64,000 bases of DNA. Origin: Motiliproteus sediminis. GTDB lineage: Bacteria; Pseudomonadota; Gammaproteobacteria; Pseudomonadales; Balneatricaceae. The stretch spans positions 372,001 through 436,000 of the forward strand of contig NZ_JAERQK010000002.1 of assembly GCF_017912535.1 (NCBI RefSeq), given 5' to 3'. Every line of letters begins with the position of its first letter. Positions within the stretch are counted from its first letter, which is position 1. The notes below the pieces were generated by a model, which saw only the letters and a program-made list of their open reading frames with translations, ran no database searches and had not been told where the DNA came from. Positions 29,345-39,683 of the stretch are shown one piece after another. The translations under genes were made by a program, and so were the position numbers.

Positions 29345-29911
29345 TTAGATCTTGCCGACCAGGTCCAGCGAGGGAGCCAGGGTCGCCTCACCCTCTTTCC
29401 ACTTCGCCGGGCACACCTCACCCGGGTGCGCCGCGACATACTGCGCTGCTTTGACCTTGCGCAGCAGTTCACTGGCATCGCGCCCGATACCGCCGGCGGT
29501 GATCTCGACAATCTGGATCTTGCCGTCGGGGTCGATCACGAACGTACCCCGCTCGGCCAGTCCGGCTTCTTCGATCATGACGTCAAAATTGCGAGTCAGC
29601 TGGCCGGTTGGATCACCAATCATCGGGAACTGGATCTTGCCGATGGTCTCGGAGCTGTCATGCCAGGCCTTGTGGGTAAAGTGGGTATCGGTGGATACCG
29701 CATAGATCTCTACACCCATGCGCTGAAACTCGGCGTAGTTGTCCGCCAGGTCGCCAAGCTCAGTGGGGCACACAAAGGTGAAGTCCGCCGGGTAGAAGAA
29801 CAGGATGGACCACTTGCCTTTGAGGGCTTCGTCAGAAACCGGCACAAACTCGCCGTTGTGGAAAGCGGTCGCGTTAAACGGCTTAATCTCAGTGTTAATG
29901 TATGAGGACAT
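29345..29911 (-). CDS. ahpC: Alkyl hydroperoxide reductase subunit C
   Basis: Typical 2-Cys peroxiredoxin that reduces hydrogen peroxide, organic hydroperoxides and peroxynitrite. The 188 residues from [17 protein letters not shown] match E. coli AhpC (187). The peroxidatic cysteine is Cys48 in [10 protein letters not shown] and the resolving cysteine is Cys167 in GEVCPAKW; the GGIG loop associated with overoxidation sensitivity is present. I chose the fifth-codon ATG because GGAG lies six bases upstream. Confidence 0.97.
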   Translation of the reverse strand: MSSYINTEIKPFNATAFHNGEFVPVSDEALKGKWSILFFYPADFTFVCPTELGDLADNYAEFQRMGVEIYAVSTDTHFTHKAWHDSSETIGKIQFPMIGDPTGQLTRNFDVMIEEAGLAERGTFVIDPDGKIQIVEITAGGIGRDASELLRKVKAAQYVAAHPGEVCPAKWKEGEATLAPSLDLVGKI

Positions 29912-29958
29912 GTTGATCTCCATAGTCAGTTGTTAGGGTTAGCCTCGAACTCGAGATC

Positions 29959-30038
29959 AGAATACGAGCAAGCATCCCTGTTGTTAAATTGATTAAAAAA
30001 AATAATTCGATAGCTTTTAGCTATAGAAATAAGACTAT
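29959..30038 (-). promoter_or_regulatory. ahpC promoter with OxyR-like site
   Basis: On the minus strand TTAACA (29982-29987) and TATTCT (29959-29964) are 17 bases apart. Upstream of the -35 box lies ATAG-CTTTTAG-CTAT (30010-30024), which fits the OxyR dimer pattern ATAGnTnnnAnCTAT exactly, followed by a second, imperfectly spaced ATAG...CTAT (30023-30038). Activation of ahpCF by OxyR under peroxide stress is the natural reading; no oxyR gene is in the window. Confidence 0.65.
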
Positions 30039-30106
30039 CGTTTTTAAGCTAACCTTCCTGTTACCGGCCAGCCCCTGTTGGGCCCAAAGCTGGTAAGGAC
30101 AGCCCT

Positions 30107-30481
30107 ATGGAGATCCTCACCGCTCTCGCCGTTGCCGCCGCGCTGGTTTGGCTGTGGCGTCGGCAACCCTCAGCAAAGCAGCGCTCAGCGCCAGCAAAGA
30201 AGGCGCCGAAGTCGCGCTGGCATGCGGTTGAAGTACTCGCCAGCGCTAATGCGTGCAGCGCCGCCCACAACGCCCGTGGACATCGTTTTCTGTCGCGTGA
30301 ATCACCCACCCTGCCGCTTGAGAACTGCGACTGCAGCCAGTGCAATTGCCGCTTCAAGCACCATGAAGATCGTCGCAGCGGCGATCGACGCACCCATCTG
30401 GATCGCACCTACCACCAAATAACAGCGTCCGTTGGACAGGAACGCCGTCAGCGACACGATCGTCGGCGCGCCCTGATCTAG
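30107..30481 (+). CDS. Conserved small protein with N-terminal membrane helix
   Basis: Protein of 124 residues with one N-terminal membrane helix (MEILTALAVAAALVWLWRR) and a cytoplasmic part that ends in a highly charged stretch. The middle has a cysteine cluster LENCDCSQCNCRFKHHEDRRSGDRR that could bind a metal. I recall similar CxCxxCxC...HxDRRxGDRR proteins as conserved hypotheticals in Gammaproteobacteria, but know no function. AAGGA precedes the ATG at a normal distance. It lies divergent from ahpC. Confidence 0.65.
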   Translation: MEILTALAVAAALVWLWRRQPSAKQRSAPAKKAPKSRWHAVEVLASANACSAAHNARGHRFLSRESPTLPLENCDCSQCNCRFKHHEDRRSGDRRTHLDRTYHQITASVGQERRQRHDRRRALI

Positions 30482-30541
30482 CTCATAGTGCAACGCAGCA
30501 TGCAGCGCTATAATGGCGCCGTTAATTACTGGAGAACTCCC

Positions 30542-30754
30542 ATGAACCCGATCAGCTACACCGGTCTGGCCGACGACGACCGTCGAATTAACCGCGAACT
30601 ACAGGCGATGGGTGCCTTTGATGGCCACCCCGAACAACCGACTCAACTGGCATTGCTGTGGCGGAGCCTCGTCGACTTCATGCGCTGGATGCGCTGGAAG
30701 GCTGAGATCAGCGCCAACGGTTGCCGCCTCGGCGTCAGCCACGCAGTTCATTAA
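30542..30754 (+). CDS. Small hypothetical protein (70 residues)
   Basis: Unrecognised 70-residue protein starting [19 protein letters not shown], with GGAG seven bases before the ATG. A consensus TATAAT lies at 30509-30514, giving a short leader. The sequence is acidic in the first half and has an aromatic amphipathic segment [16 protein letters not shown] near residues 40-56 that could lie on a membrane. The good ribosome-binding site and the promoter element support a real gene; no homology is claimed. Confidence 0.5.
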   Translation: MNPISYTGLADDDRRINRELQAMGAFDGHPEQPTQLALLWRSLVDFMRWMRWKAEISANGCRLGVSHAVH

Positions 30755-30903
30755 ACCCGCCCCTCCGCCGCGCGGGCTTGAGGCCCGCGCCGGCATTTGC
30801 TCTTCCTGCCCTCCTGATCTGCTCACCCGATAGCCGTTGTGCTAAATTTCCGGTACCTTTTCAGCACTCGCTAATTTGCGTTAGCGGTTTCCATGGAGTT
30901 CGC

Positions 30904-32778
30904 ATGACCCTGACCTTTAAAAGAAAAATATCGCTGGTCATTCTGATCGCCGTACTCTGTACCGGCGCGCTGGCCATCACATCATTGGTAGCGATGAACG
31001 CCATCCTCAAAGCCCAGAATCACCTCAACAGCCTTCGCGAGGTCGCCGACAGCAGCATGGAGCTGCAGATAGAGCTCTACGCCGCTCGCGAGATCGGCAG
31101 CCGGCTCGCGCCGGACACCGTCGCCCAACTTGAGACCCAGATAGAAGCCGTGGCCGGTGAATACCGTGGCAATCTTGAGGCTTCGGCCAAGGCGGCCCAG
31201 GAGCCCCGGGTACACGACTCACTGCCGCCGATACTGAATGCTCTGGATCGACACGTCACTGATCTGCGCCGCTGGGTAGTGCTGAAAAAAGAGTTCGGAC
31301 TGACCCCCGCCGATGGACTGCTGGGGCAACTTAATCGTACCGCTGAAGATCTGAACCAAGGGGTATCCAACTTCTCTGGATTGGCGGGGGTATTCCAGAC
31401 CGTGCGCCAGCACGAGAAAGACTTTCTATTGTCCGCCGACCCGGCCAACGCCAGCGCTGCACTCGACGCGCTGGCGCAACTGCGCAAGGACCTGGTGGAT
31501 TTCGACTTCGACAAATACGTCACCCTGACCGATCAGTACCAAGCCCAGTTCACCCAACTGAGCGCCGGCTATGGCGAACTGGTCACGCTGGAGAAGGAGC
31601 TCCGCCAGGAGGTCAGCGAACTGATCGCGATCAGCGGCGAGCTGGAGCGTCTGATTGAAGATCAGCTGATGGTGCAAGCCTCCCAGCATGCAGAAATGGC
31701 CGCCAGTCGCGCCCAGCCGATGATTATTGGCACCGGCAGCCTGGCGCTGGTTCTGATCGCACTGCTGCTGGTGACGACCGGACGGGCGGCCAACCGCGGC
31801 TTCGCGGCCACCAACACGGCCCTCAGCCGGGTGGCCGCGGGTGACCTCCGGGTCCAACTGGAAAGTAGCCGACGGGATGAGTTCGGCGATCTGGCACGTT
31901 CGGTCAACCAGATGAGTGACGGTCTGAAATCTGTGGTGGGTCATCTGAGCAGCAGCAGTAGCGAGCTCAGCAGCATGTCGGACAGTCTCTCCGGTTCGGT
32001 GGACAGCATCGCCCGAGGTAACCAACAGGTCGCAGAAAAGGCCACCTCTCTCGCGGCAGCCACCGAGCAGATGAGCGCAACGGTATCGGAAGTCGCCCAA
32101 ACCACGCATCAGGTCAACGAAGCGACCGATCAGGCCAAGCAAGCGGCCACCGATGGCAGCCAGGTGATCTCCCGCGCCCTGCGAGCACTGGGCGACGTGG
32201 CGGAGACTGTCAGCAATACGGCGGGGCAGATGGCTGAACTCGGTCAACGAACCGAACGAATCGACATGGTGATCGAGGTTATTCGAGGCGTCGCCGAGCA
32301 GACCAATCTGCTGGCTCTGAACGCGGCCATCGAGGCGGCCCGAGCCGGTGAAGCCGGCCGTGGTTTTGCTGTGGTTGCCGACGAGGTACGCGCACTGGCA
32401 GAGAAGACGGTACAGGCCTCCGACGAAATCACCGAAATTGTCCACAGCCTGCAACAAGGCACGCGCGATGCGGTTAGCGCCATTGAAGCGGGCAAAGAGC
32501 GTGCCGAGCAGGGCAATGCCCATGGGGCCAGCGCCGCAGAGGCGGTTGCCCAGATCGAGCAGCAGGTGGCAAGCGCCTCTTCGGGCACCGACCAGATCGC
32601 CGTCGCAATCGAGCAGCTCTCCAGCACCGTCAAGGAGATGGCCGCCAATATGGAGGAGATCTCCGGGGCGGTGAACGATAGCGCCCGCCAGGTAGACAGC
32701 ATTGTCGATACCAGTCAGCAAGTAGCTCACAAGGCGACCGAGCTGCAGCAGCTTACCCACCGTTTCCAGCTGGATTAA
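30904..32778 (+). CDS. Methyl-accepting chemotaxis protein
   Basis: Membrane chemoreceptor of 624 residues from [22 protein letters not shown] lies five bases before the ATG. Order: first membrane helix (10-32), a long helical periplasmic sensor (33-273), second helix (about 274-296), HAMP domain (to about 350) and the signalling domain. The hairpin tip [38 protein letters not shown] lies near residues 460-500. There is no C-terminal CheR-binding pentapeptide. The all-helical sensor resembles HBM-type domains that bind organic acids, but the ligand is unknown. Stand-alone gene. Confidence 0.93.
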   Translation: MTLTFKRKISLVILIAVLCTGALAITSLVAMNAILKAQNHLNSLREVADSSMELQIELYAAREIGSRLAPDTVAQLETQIEAVAGEYRGNLEASAKAAQEPRVHDSLPPILNALDRHVTDLRRWVVLKKEFGLTPADGLLGQLNRTAEDLNQGVSNFSGLAGVFQTVRQHEKDFLLSADPANASAALDALAQLRKDLVDFDFDKYVTLTDQYQAQFTQLSAGYGELVTLEKELRQEVSELIAISGELERLIEDQLMVQASQHAEMAASRAQPMIIGTGSLALVLIALLLVTTGRAANRGFAATNTALSRVAAGDLRVQLESSRRDEFGDLARSVNQMSDGLKSVVGHLSSSSSELSSMSDSLSGSVDSIARGNQQVAEKATSLAAATEQMSATVSEVAQTTHQVNEATDQAKQAATDGSQVISRALRALGDVAETVSNTAGQMAELGQRTERIDMVIEVIRGVAEQTNLLALNAAIEAARAGEAGRGFAVVADEVRALAEKTVQASDEITEIVHSLQQGTRDAVSAIEAGKERAEQGNAHGASAAEAVAQIEQQVASASSGTDQIAVAIEQLSSTVKEMAANMEEISGAVNDSARQVDSIVDTSQQVAHKATELQQLTHRFQLD

Positions 32779-32785
32779 CCTCCGA

Positions 32786-32820
32786 ATCGCCTTGGCCTTC
32801 GATTCAAAGGCCAAGGCGAT
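32786..32820 (+). other. Perfect 14-pair inverted repeat after the chemoreceptor gene
   Basis: ATCGCCTTGGCCTT and AAGGCCAAGGCGAT are perfectly complementary with a seven-base loop, starting seven bases after the stop codon. No U-run follows, so it is a 3'-end stem or weak terminator rather than a clear intrinsic terminator. Confidence 0.5.
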
Positions 32821-32933
32821 CAATTAAGCCCAAACAACAGGGCTACAGCCATCATTTCCTTCGCATTACCCTGCTAAAACCCGCGCCGCCCGCCCTACAA
32901 TAGCGTCCACACTCACTGCCGACGGACACCACC

Positions 32934-33821
32934 ATGCCGCTGTTTGGTCTCTCTCATCTGATGCTGTTTGCCGTTGCCGCCATCTGGGGATTCGCCTTTG
33001 TTGCCCAAAGTGCGGGCATGGATCATCTCGGCCCCCACAGCTTTAACGCCGCGCGACTGGCTCTGGGAGCACTGTCTCTGGTGCCGCTGTGGCTTCTGAT
33101 GGGCAAGCGGCGACAGCCCGGGGGGCGCCCTTTGTGGCTGGGCGGCGCGCTGGCGGGTAGCATCATGTTCGGAGGATTCGCCTGTCAGCAGATGGGCTTG
33201 GTCGATACCACCGCGGGCAACGCTGGCTTTATTACCGGCATGTATATCGTCATGGTGCCGTTGGTCGGCTTCGTGCTCGGCCAACGCCCCCGGCCACATA
33301 CCTGGGCCGGCGTGGCGCTGGCGGTTGCCGGACTTTACAGTTTGTCTATCGGGCCTGATTTCAGTATCAACCGTGGCGACCTGCAGGTACTGATCGGCGC
33401 CCTGTTCTGGACCGCCCATGTACTGGTGATTGGCTGGCTATCGCCCAAAGTAGACGCCATCAGCCTGGCCATCTGGCAGTTTGTCGTCGCCAGCCTGTGG
33501 GCCACCGCCATCGCGCTCTGGCTGGAGACGCCGCAACTGGGGGACTTTGGCAACGCCTGGCTGTCGCTTGTTTACGCCGGAGTCGCCTCCAGCGGTATCG
33601 CCTTTACCTTGCAGATCATCGCCCAGCGCAAGGTCGAACCCAGCATCACCGCACTGATTCTATCTTTGGAAGCGGTGTTCGCGGTCATCGGCGGCTGGCT
33701 GTTACTGGGCGAGTCGCTGGGAAGTCGTGAGCTGACCGGCTGCGCGCTGATGCTGGCCGGCATGCTGATCAGTCAATGGCCCGCCAAAACGCGCCAACAG
33801 GCACTGCCGGCAGCGGGGTAA
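32934..33821 (+). CDS. EamA/DMT-family exporter
   Basis: Inner-membrane transporter of 295 residues with ten hydrophobic segments arranged as two EamA repeats (about 10-140 and 155-285). Typical sequences are AAIWGFAFVAQSAGMDHLGP at the N-terminus and EPSITALILSLEAVFAVIGGWLLLGESL in the second repeat. Members export amino acids or other metabolites; the substrate is not apparent. It converges with an Lrp-type regulator, with the stop codons one base apart; such regulators often control DMT exporters, so a functional link is plausible but not shown. Confidence 0.88.
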   Translation: MPLFGLSHLMLFAVAAIWGFAFVAQSAGMDHLGPHSFNAARLALGALSLVPLWLLMGKRRQPGGRPLWLGGALAGSIMFGGFACQQMGLVDTTAGNAGFITGMYIVMVPLVGFVLGQRPRPHTWAGVALAVAGLYSLSIGPDFSINRGDLQVLIGALFWTAHVLVIGWLSPKVDAISLAIWQFVVASLWATAIALWLETPQLGDFGNAWLSLVYAGVASSGIAFTLQIIAQRKVEPSITALILSLEAVFAVIGGWLLLGESLGSRELTGCALMLAGMLISQWPAKTRQQALPAAG

Positions 33822-33822
33822 A

Positions 33823-34278
33823 TCAGCGCCCGGCAGCGTCCACAAAGCTGCCCGGTAATACCCGGTCGCGGGGTTTGGACAGCACCACCATGGTATTGGT
33901 ATCACTGAGGGTACAGAAACGCTCCAGCACGTCGTCCAACATCGGCATGGTGGGTGCCGCCACCTTGACGATAAAGGCCTGCTCGCCAGTGACGTTATAG
34001 CACTCGATTACTTCATCGCTGTCGAGCACCAGCTGCTTGAACTGCTTCTCTTTGGCACGAAACACCCGGCACTGCACCAGTGCCACAATGGGGTATCCCA
34101 ACTTGTCCAGGTCGATGTCGGCTCGGTAGCCACGTATCACACCGGCGGCTTCTAGCTTGCGCACACGCTCCGCTACCGCCGGAGCCGACAGGTGCACACG
34201 CTTGCCCAGCTCAGCAAAGGATATCCGGGCATCGTCCTGCAGCGTTTTGATAATTTTACAGTTAATCGGATCCAGCAT
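33823..34278 (-). CDS. Lrp/AsnC-family transcriptional regulator
   Basis: 151 residues, the usual size. The N-terminal helix-turn-helix is at about 5-55 (DARISFAELGKRVHLSAPAVAERVRKLEAAGVIRGY), followed by the ligand-binding RAM domain (about 65-140) with the LDKLGYPIVALVQCR and ECYNVTGEQAFIVKV strands. Such proteins form octamers and respond to amino acids. It is convergent with the EamA exporter. It lacks enough distinguishing features to be called Lrp itself. Confidence 0.9.
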   Translation of the reverse strand: MLDPINCKIIKTLQDDARISFAELGKRVHLSAPAVAERVRKLEAAGVIRGYRADIDLDKLGYPIVALVQCRVFRAKEKQFKQLVLDSDEVIECYNVTGEQAFIVKVAAPTMPMLDDVLERFCTLSDTNTMVVLSKPRDRVLPGSFVDAAGR

Positions 34279-34403
34279 AGCGGGGAAGGTCCCTAGTATC
34301 AGTCACCTGCGCACTATGGCCAAGAACGCGCTGCAGCTCAACAGCCAGCCGCGCCTTCGGGTAAGGAGCAAGCCGGCACGTCCGGCCTGTTCGACCCCGC
34401 GGT

Positions 34404-34916
34404 CTAGTCGCGATACTGGGTTTCGTGGGTACGATCGTAGATCTGCTGCTGACTGGTATCGAGCTGCAATACCGCCCGCCCACCGGACAGGTATTTGACG
34501 AACACCGGGGTGTTGGGCAGCATCTGCGCTCCCTGCTGCACCACCTGAACCGTACGGCCATTTCGCAGCTCAACAATATAGGCGAAGGCTTTCTCGTTGT
34601 AAGAGGTGGCCTTATCCCCCACCATGCCCCCTACCAACGCACCGCCCGCCGTGGCCCAGTCCTGACCGGAGCCACCGCCAACCTGATGCCCCAAACCGGC
34701 ACCAATAATGGCACCGACCAGCTGCCCACCCGCCGTTCCGCCATCTTTAACCGCCACCTCTTCGACGGTCAAAATAACGCCACGCTGGATGGAGGTCGCC
34801 CGCTGCGCCTCGGCAGCGCTATAGGTGTCTTGCTGCAGGTTGGTAGGGTTGGACAGACAGCCACTCAGGGTAAGCGGGAGTGCGGCGGCCAGCACGAGAT
34901 AATGAAGGCGGTTCAT
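34404..34916 (-). CDS. Glycine-zipper lipoprotein (SlyB/Pcp-like)
   Basis: Predicted outer-membrane lipoprotein of 170 residues starting MNRLHYLVLAAALPLTLSGC; lipobox LSGC puts the lipidated cysteine at residue 20. A glycine-zipper segment (GGTAGGQLVGAIIGAGLGHQVGGGSGQDWATAGGALVGGMVGDKA) spans roughly residues 65-110, followed by a small C-terminal domain IVELRNGRTVQVVQ. Related proteins of Gammaproteobacteria (SlyB, Pcp, 17-kDa antigen) contribute to envelope stability. Start chosen at the ATG with a GGAGACACCT leader; an ATG six codons earlier is less fitting. Confidence 0.85.
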   Translation of the reverse strand: MNRLHYLVLAAALPLTLSGCLSNPTNLQQDTYSAAEAQRATSIQRGVILTVEEVAVKDGGTAGGQLVGAIIGAGLGHQVGGGSGQDWATAGGALVGGMVGDKATSYNEKAFAYIVELRNGRTVQVVQQGAQMLPNTPVFVKYLSGGRAVLQLDTSQQQIYDRTHETQYRD

Positions 34917-35058
34917 AGGTGTCTCCTGTAGCACGGTGTGCTTATCCCCGATTGGGCTTTCGTTAAGGCAAAGAGTTCCGTTAAACAGTCAGGGTTATGA
35001 TCACGTCGACGGCCAGCAATCACATCCGGCATGCAGCTATAGTCACCACAAACGGGTT

Positions 35059-35352
35059 TCAACTCAACAGGATGCGCCCACTGGCATCATAGCTCGCCAC
35101 GTGCTGCGGATAGAGGGTGACCAGATGCTCAGGCAGATTGCTCTCGACCAGCAGGGTCAGCACGCCGGACTCGGACACCGGCTTGGCAATCACCTGATAG
35201 GCGCGACCGGGAGTCAGTAGCTCCACCCCTGCTTCATCATAGGCGTGCTCCACCATGACCCGATCACCGACGCCGATCTCCCGCCAAAGAAAATCAGCCT
35301 CAACCATCGACTCCGACAGCTGTCTTGCCACATCATCTTGCGTGTCCGTCAC
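35059..35352 (-). CDS. Hypothetical protein (97 residues)
   Basis: Unrecognised soluble protein, MTDTQDDVARQLSESMVEAD..., acidic, with no signal peptide or membrane helix. The pattern RVMVEHAYDEAGVELLTPGRAYQVIAKPVSESGVLTLLVESNLPEHLVTLYP suggests a small beta-rich fold like SH3-type domains, which is only an impression. It lies between the zinc-ribbon protein and the lipoprotein, all on the minus strand, with spacers of 57 and 142 bases. Confident only that the frame looks coding. Confidence 0.6.
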   Translation of the reverse strand: MTDTQDDVARQLSESMVEADFLWREIGVGDRVMVEHAYDEAGVELLTPGRAYQVIAKPVSESGVLTLLVESNLPEHLVTLYPQHVASYDASGRILLS

Positions 35353-35409
35353 CGCTGCTCCCCATCAACCCCTGCTTAACACTATAGACAGCCAATTGCC
35401 GTCAGCGCT

Positions 35410-35838
35410 TCAAGGGTGCACCCGGATCCCCAGACGTTCGATATCCGCCGCCGGTTCGCCGCGCATCAGCTGCAACAGCTGCTCGCGTGCATCCGCCTTG
35501 CCCATGCCGTGCGCCTGTAGCTGCCGGAGCAAACGTTCGAAACAAGCCCGCGACACGTTGCTTTGCGGTTGGTCCATACGGCGGTCGGAGAACAGATCCA
35601 TAAGGGTAGAACCGCAGCGGCAATTGCGATACAGCTCAAGAAACCGCCCCTCCTCCTCGTCGTCCACCGCCTTGACCGAACGACCGGTTACCGGCGTATC
35701 GGTGTGCTGGACAAACTCCTCAGGGCTGGCATAAATCGCACCGCAGTTGGCGCAACGCTTGGGGAATGCCGTGGCCGACAGTTGCTGCAGCCCCACCAAC
35801 AGACGGTCGCACTCCTGGCTCGATAATTTACCGCTCAT
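35410..35838 (-). CDS. Hypothetical protein with cysteine pairs (zinc-ribbon-like)
   Basis: 142 residues from MSGKLSSQECDRLLVGLQ; GGAG lies seven bases before this ATG, so I reject a start six codons upstream. Cysteines in KRCANCGAIY (CxxC) and NCRCGSTL (CxC) about 45 residues apart could bind zinc. The C-terminus VSRACFERLLRQLQAHGMGKADAREQLLQLMRGE is helical. I know no function. It is separated from greA by a bidirectional terminator. Confidence 0.65.
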   Translation of the reverse strand: MSGKLSSQECDRLLVGLQQLSATAFPKRCANCGAIYASPEEFVQHTDTPVTGRSVKAVDDEEEGRFLELYRNCRCGSTLMDLFSDRRMDQPQSNVSRACFERLLRQLQAHGMGKADAREQLLQLMRGEPAADIERLGIRVHP

Positions 35839-35864
35839 CTCTGTTCTCCGGCTCAATCGGGCAC

Positions 35865-35892
35865 AAAAAAGCCGGGCATGCCCGGCTTTTTT
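35865..35892 (-). terminator. Bidirectional terminator between greA and the zinc-ribbon gene
   Basis: GCCGGGCA-TGCCCGGC is a perfect eight-pair palindrome flanked by six As and six Ts, so it works on either strand. On the minus strand it ends the carA-carB-greA transcript just after greA. Confidence 0.85.
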
Positions 35893-35905
35893 AACGCAGC
35901 ATCAG

Positions 35906-36382
35906 TTAACGATGATGCACCTGGGCGATTTCAAACTCAACCTCGCCACCCGGTGTTTGCACCACGACCTCGTCGCCTTCCTCTTTGCCGATCAGCGCAC
36001 GTGCGATAGGTGAATTAACTGAAATCTTCTTCAACTTGAGGTCGGCCTCGTCGTCACCAACGATTTGATAGCTCACCTCTTCGTCAGTACCCAGATTGAT
36101 CAGATCAACCGTGGTGCCAAAAATCACCTTCCCACTATGGGGAATCGCAGTGACATCGATCACCTGAGCCAACGACAGTTTGCTCTCGATCTCCTTGATC
36201 CGACCTTCGGCAAAGCCCTGCTGCTCACGCGCAGCATGATACTCGGCGTTCTCTTTCAGATCGCCGTGCTCCCGCGCGTCGGCGATCGCTTGGATAATGC
36301 GCGGACGTTCGACAGTTTTCAGCGTATTGAGCTCTTCGCGGAGGCGCTTCTCCCCCGCTACGGTCATCGGGATCTTCTTCAT
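35906..36382 (-). CDS. greA: Transcription elongation factor GreA
   Basis: Binds the secondary channel of RNA polymerase and stimulates cleavage of backtracked RNA. The 158 residues match E. coli GreA. The N-terminal coiled coil carries the tip residues in [21 protein letters not shown] (Asp and Glu near 41-44), and the C-terminal globular domain ends [14 protein letters not shown]. The ATG overlaps the carB stop (ATGA), so it is coupled to carB, as is typical for this gene order. Confidence 0.97.
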   Translation of the reverse strand: MKKIPMTVAGEKRLREELNTLKTVERPRIIQAIADAREHGDLKENAEYHAAREQQGFAEGRIKEIESKLSLAQVIDVTAIPHSGKVIFGTTVDLINLGTDEEVSYQIVGDDEADLKLKKISVNSPIARALIGKEEGDEVVVQTPGGEVEFEIAQVHHR

Positions 36383-39300
36383 AGCTGATTACCTGCACTG
36401 ATTCCGGCGTGCAGATCCTGCAAACGCCGAACCTGTTTCTCTTCACCAAACTGCATTGCCGCAACCTCCGCCACGGCACCGGCCAAGGTGGTGGTGTAGG
36501 GGATTTTATGCTGCAGCGCAGAGCGACGGATAGCCGCGGAATCGGCGATCGCACGGCGCCCTTCGGTGGTATTGACCACATACACGATCTCGTCGTTCTT
36601 GATCATGTCGACGATATTGGGGCGCCCCTCGTTAACCTTGTTGACCCGCTCCGACGCAATGCCATTCTCGCTCAGCAGAGTGTGGGTTCCTTCGGTCGCC
36701 ACCAGTTCGAAGCCGAGCGCCACCAGATCACGAGCAACAGCAACCACGCCGTCCTTGTCGACGTCACGAACGCTGATAAACGCCTTGCCAGTGGAAGGCA
36801 TCTTCTCGCCGGTACCCACGTGGGCTTTCCAGAACGCCTCACCGAAGGTGTCACCGACACCCATGACTTCACCGGTAGACTTCATCTCCGGACCAAGGAT
36901 CGGGTCGACGCCCGGGAACTTGTTGAACGGGAACACCGCTTCTTTGACGCTGAAGTAGCTGGGTACAATCTCCTGGGTGAAGTTCTGCGCTTCCAGGCTC
37001 GTACCCGCCATCACGCGAGCCGCGATCTTGGCCAACGAAGTTCCGATGCACTTGGAAACGAAGGGCACGGTACGCGACGCGCGCGGGTTCACCTCGATGA
37101 CGTAAATCTCACCATCCTGATAGGCCAGCTGAGTATTCATCAAGCCCACCACACCCAGCTCCATGGCCATGGCCGCAACCATGTCACGCATCTGGTCCTG
37201 AACCTCTTTGGCCAGGTTATAGGGCGGCAGGGAGCAGGCAGAGTCACCGGAGTGCACACCACACTGTTCGATATGCTGCATGATCGCGCCGATAACGACG
37301 CGTTCACCATCGCAAACGGCGTCAATATCGACCTCGATGGCGGCGGACAGGAAGCGATCCAACAGTACCGGTGCGTCGTTGGAAACCTGCACCGCCTCGT
37401 TCATGTAGCGACGCAGTTCGTCCTCGTTGTAAACGATCTCCATCGCCCGGCCACCCAGCACGTAGGAGGGGCGCACCACCATCGGATAGCCAATCTGTTC
37501 GGCCTTCACGACCGCCTCTTCCAGCGAGCGCACGGTGGCATTTTCCGGCTGCTTGAGCTCCAGTTTCTGAATCATCTGCTGGAACCGTTCGCGGTCCTCG
37601 GCACGGTCGATAGCTTCAGGGCTGGTACCGATGATTGGCACGCCGGCCGCTTCCAGCGCCACGGCCAGCTTCAGCGGGGTCTGACCGCCATACTGGACGA
37701 TCACACCCTTGGGCTTTTCAACATTGACGATCTCAAGCACATCTTCCAGCGTCACCGGCTCAAAGAACAGCCGGTCAGAGGTATCGTAATCGGTGGATAC
37801 CGTCTCGGGATTACAGTTGACCATGATGGTCTCGTAACCGTCTTCACGCATCGCCAGCGCAGCATGTACGCAGCAGTAGTCGAACTCGATCCCCTGGCCG
37901 ATGCGGTTGGGACCACCACCCAGTACCATGATCTTGTCGCGGCTGGAGGGATTGGCTTCACACTCCTCCTCGTAGGTGGAGTACATGTACGCGGTATCGG
38001 TGGCAAACTCGGCGGCGCAGGTGTCCACCCGCTTGTAAACCGGACGCACGCCCAGCGCGTGGCGGCGCTTGCGGAACTCTTTTTCGGACACGCCCAGCAA
38101 TTCGGCCAGACGAGCGTCAGAGAAGCCCTTGCGCTTGAGGCGGTAAACTAACTCTTTATTGAGGTCGGCAGCACCCAGCTTGGCAACCTTGGCCTCCTCT
38201 TTAATCAGGTCTTCCAGCTGCACCAGGAACCAGGGATCTACACCGGTGATCTTGTACAGCTCATCAACACTCATGCCGGCACGGAAGGCATCGCCGATAT
38301 ACCAGATGCGATCGGAACCCGGATCCTTCAACTCGCGCATCAGCTGATCGCGGGCCTCTTCGTCGTTAAGATCCAGCACCGGATCCAGACCATTGACCCC
38401 GACCTCCAGCCCGCGCAGGGCTTTCTGCATCGATTCCTGAATGGTCCGGCCGATCGCCATCACCTCGCCCACAGACTTCATCTGGGTAGTCAGGCGGTCG
38501 TTGGCCTGCGGAAACTTCTCGAAGGCGAACCGCGGGATCTTGGTCACGACATAGTCGATGGAGGGCTCAAACGACGCGGGCGTGCGGCCACCGGTGATCT
38601 CGTTCTGCAGCTCATCCAGGGTGTAACCCACCGCTAGCTTGGCAGCCACTTTGGCGATCGGGAAGCCGGTCGCCTTGGAAGCCAGTGCAGAGGAGCGCGA
38701 CACCCGCGGGTTCATCTCGATCACCACCATACGGCCGGTAGTGGGGCACATGCCGAACTGGACGTTGGAACCGCCAGTCTCGACACCGATCTCGCGCAAT
38801 ACCGCCAGCGAGGCGTCCCGCATCACCTGATACTCTTTATCGGTCAGGGTTTGAGCGGGCGCCACGGTGATGGAGTCGCCGGTGTGCACACCCATGGCGT
38901 CGAAGTTTTCGATCGAGCAGACGATGATGCAGTTGTCGTTCTTATCGCGAACCACCTCCATCTCATACTCTTTCCAGCCGATCAGGGATTCGTCGATCAG
39001 CAGTTCGTTGGTGGGCGACAGCTCCAGGCCGCGCTCGCAGATCTCCACGAACTCCTCTTTGTTGTAGGCAATACCGCCACCAGAGCCGCCCATGGTAAAG
39101 CTGGGGCGGATGATGCAGGGGAAGCCCAATGATGCCTGTACCTGCAGCGCCTCTTCCATGCTATGGGCAATCGCCGCGCGCGGACACTCAAGGCCGATGC
39201 TCTTCATCGCCTTGTCGAAACGGTCGCGGTCTTCGGCCTTGTCGATGGCATCGGCGGTGGCGCCGATCATCTCGACACCGTACTTCTCCAGCACCCCTTC

Positions 39301-39612
39301 ACGGGCCAGGTCCAGGGCGCAGTTGAGCGCCGTCTGGCCGCCCATGGTGGGCAGCACCGCATCGGGGCGCTCTTTTTCAATGATCTTGGTGACGGTCTTC
39401 CAGTTAATCGGCTCGATATAGGTCGCATCGGCCATGGTCGGATCGGTCATGATGGTGGCCGGATTGGAGTTCACCAGAATGACGCGGTAGCCCTCTTCGC
39501 GCAGCGCCTTACACGCCTGGGCGCCGGAGTAGTCAAATTCACACGCCTGGCCGATGATGATGGGGCCGGCACCGAGAATAAGGATGCTTTCAATGTCTGT
39601 ACGTTTTGGCAT
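36379..39612 (-). CDS. carB: Carbamoyl-phosphate synthase large subunit
   Basis: Makes carbamoyl phosphate from bicarbonate, ATP and ammonia passed from CarA, for arginine and pyrimidine synthesis. The 1077 residues (E. coli 1073) consist of two homologous halves, each with an ATP-grasp domain ([42 protein letters not shown]), the oligomerisation domain between them and a C-terminal allosteric domain ([24 protein letters not shown]) that would bind UMP and ornithine. It follows carA by 71 bases. Confidence 0.98.
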   Translation of the reverse strand: MPKRTDIESILILGAGPIIIGQACEFDYSGAQACKALREEGYRVILVNSNPATIMTDPTMADATYIEPINWKTVTKIIEKERPDAVLPTMGGQTALNCALDLAREGVLEKYGVEMIGATADAIDKAEDRDRFDKAMKSIGLECPRAAIAHSMEEALQVQASLGFPCIIRPSFTMGGSGGGIAYNKEEFVEICERGLELSPTNELLIDESLIGWKEYEMEVVRDKNDNCIIVCSIENFDAMGVHTGDSITVAPAQTLTDKEYQVMRDASLAVLREIGVETGGSNVQFGMCPTTGRMVVIEMNPRVSRSSALASKATGFPIAKVAAKLAVGYTLDELQNEITGGRTPASFEPSIDYVVTKIPRFAFEKFPQANDRLTTQMKSVGEVMAIGRTIQESMQKALRGLEVGVNGLDPVLDLNDEEARDQLMRELKDPGSDRIWYIGDAFRAGMSVDELYKITGVDPWFLVQLEDLIKEEAKVAKLGAADLNKELVYRLKRKGFSDARLAELLGVSEKEFRKRRHALGVRPVYKRVDTCAAEFATDTAYMYSTYEEECEANPSSRDKIMVLGGGPNRIGQGIEFDYCCVHAALAMREDGYETIMVNCNPETVSTDYDTSDRLFFEPVTLEDVLEIVNVEKPKGVIVQYGGQTPLKLAVALEAAGVPIIGTSPEAIDRAEDRERFQQMIQKLELKQPENATVRSLEEAVVKAEQIGYPMVVRPSYVLGGRAMEIVYNEDELRRYMNEAVQVSNDAPVLLDRFLSAAIEVDIDAVCDGERVVIGAIMQHIEQCGVHSGDSACSLPPYNLAKEVQDQMRDMVAAMAMELGVVGLMNTQLAYQDGEIYVIEVNPRASRTVPFVSKCIGTSLAKIAARVMAGTSLEAQNFTQEIVPSYFSVKEAVFPFNKFPGVDPILGPEMKSTGEVMGVGDTFGEAFWKAHVGTGEKMPSTGKAFISVRDVDKDGVVAVARDLVALGFELVATEGTHTLLSENGIASERVNKVNEGRPNIVDMIKNDEIVYVVNTTEGRRAIADSAAIRRSALQHKIPYTTTLAGAVAEVAAMQFGEEKQVRRLQDLHAGISAGNQL

Positions 39613-39683
39613 GGATCAAAACCGATAGTAATTCGTTCTCTGACGGTGCGGTGACTGGCACCGCACATCCCGTTCGCTGGTGA

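Noticed and set aside
31426-32823. Long minus-strand open frame opposite the chemoreceptor gene
   Set aside because: It mirrors the third-position GC bias of the real gene, has no ribosome-binding site and no family features.
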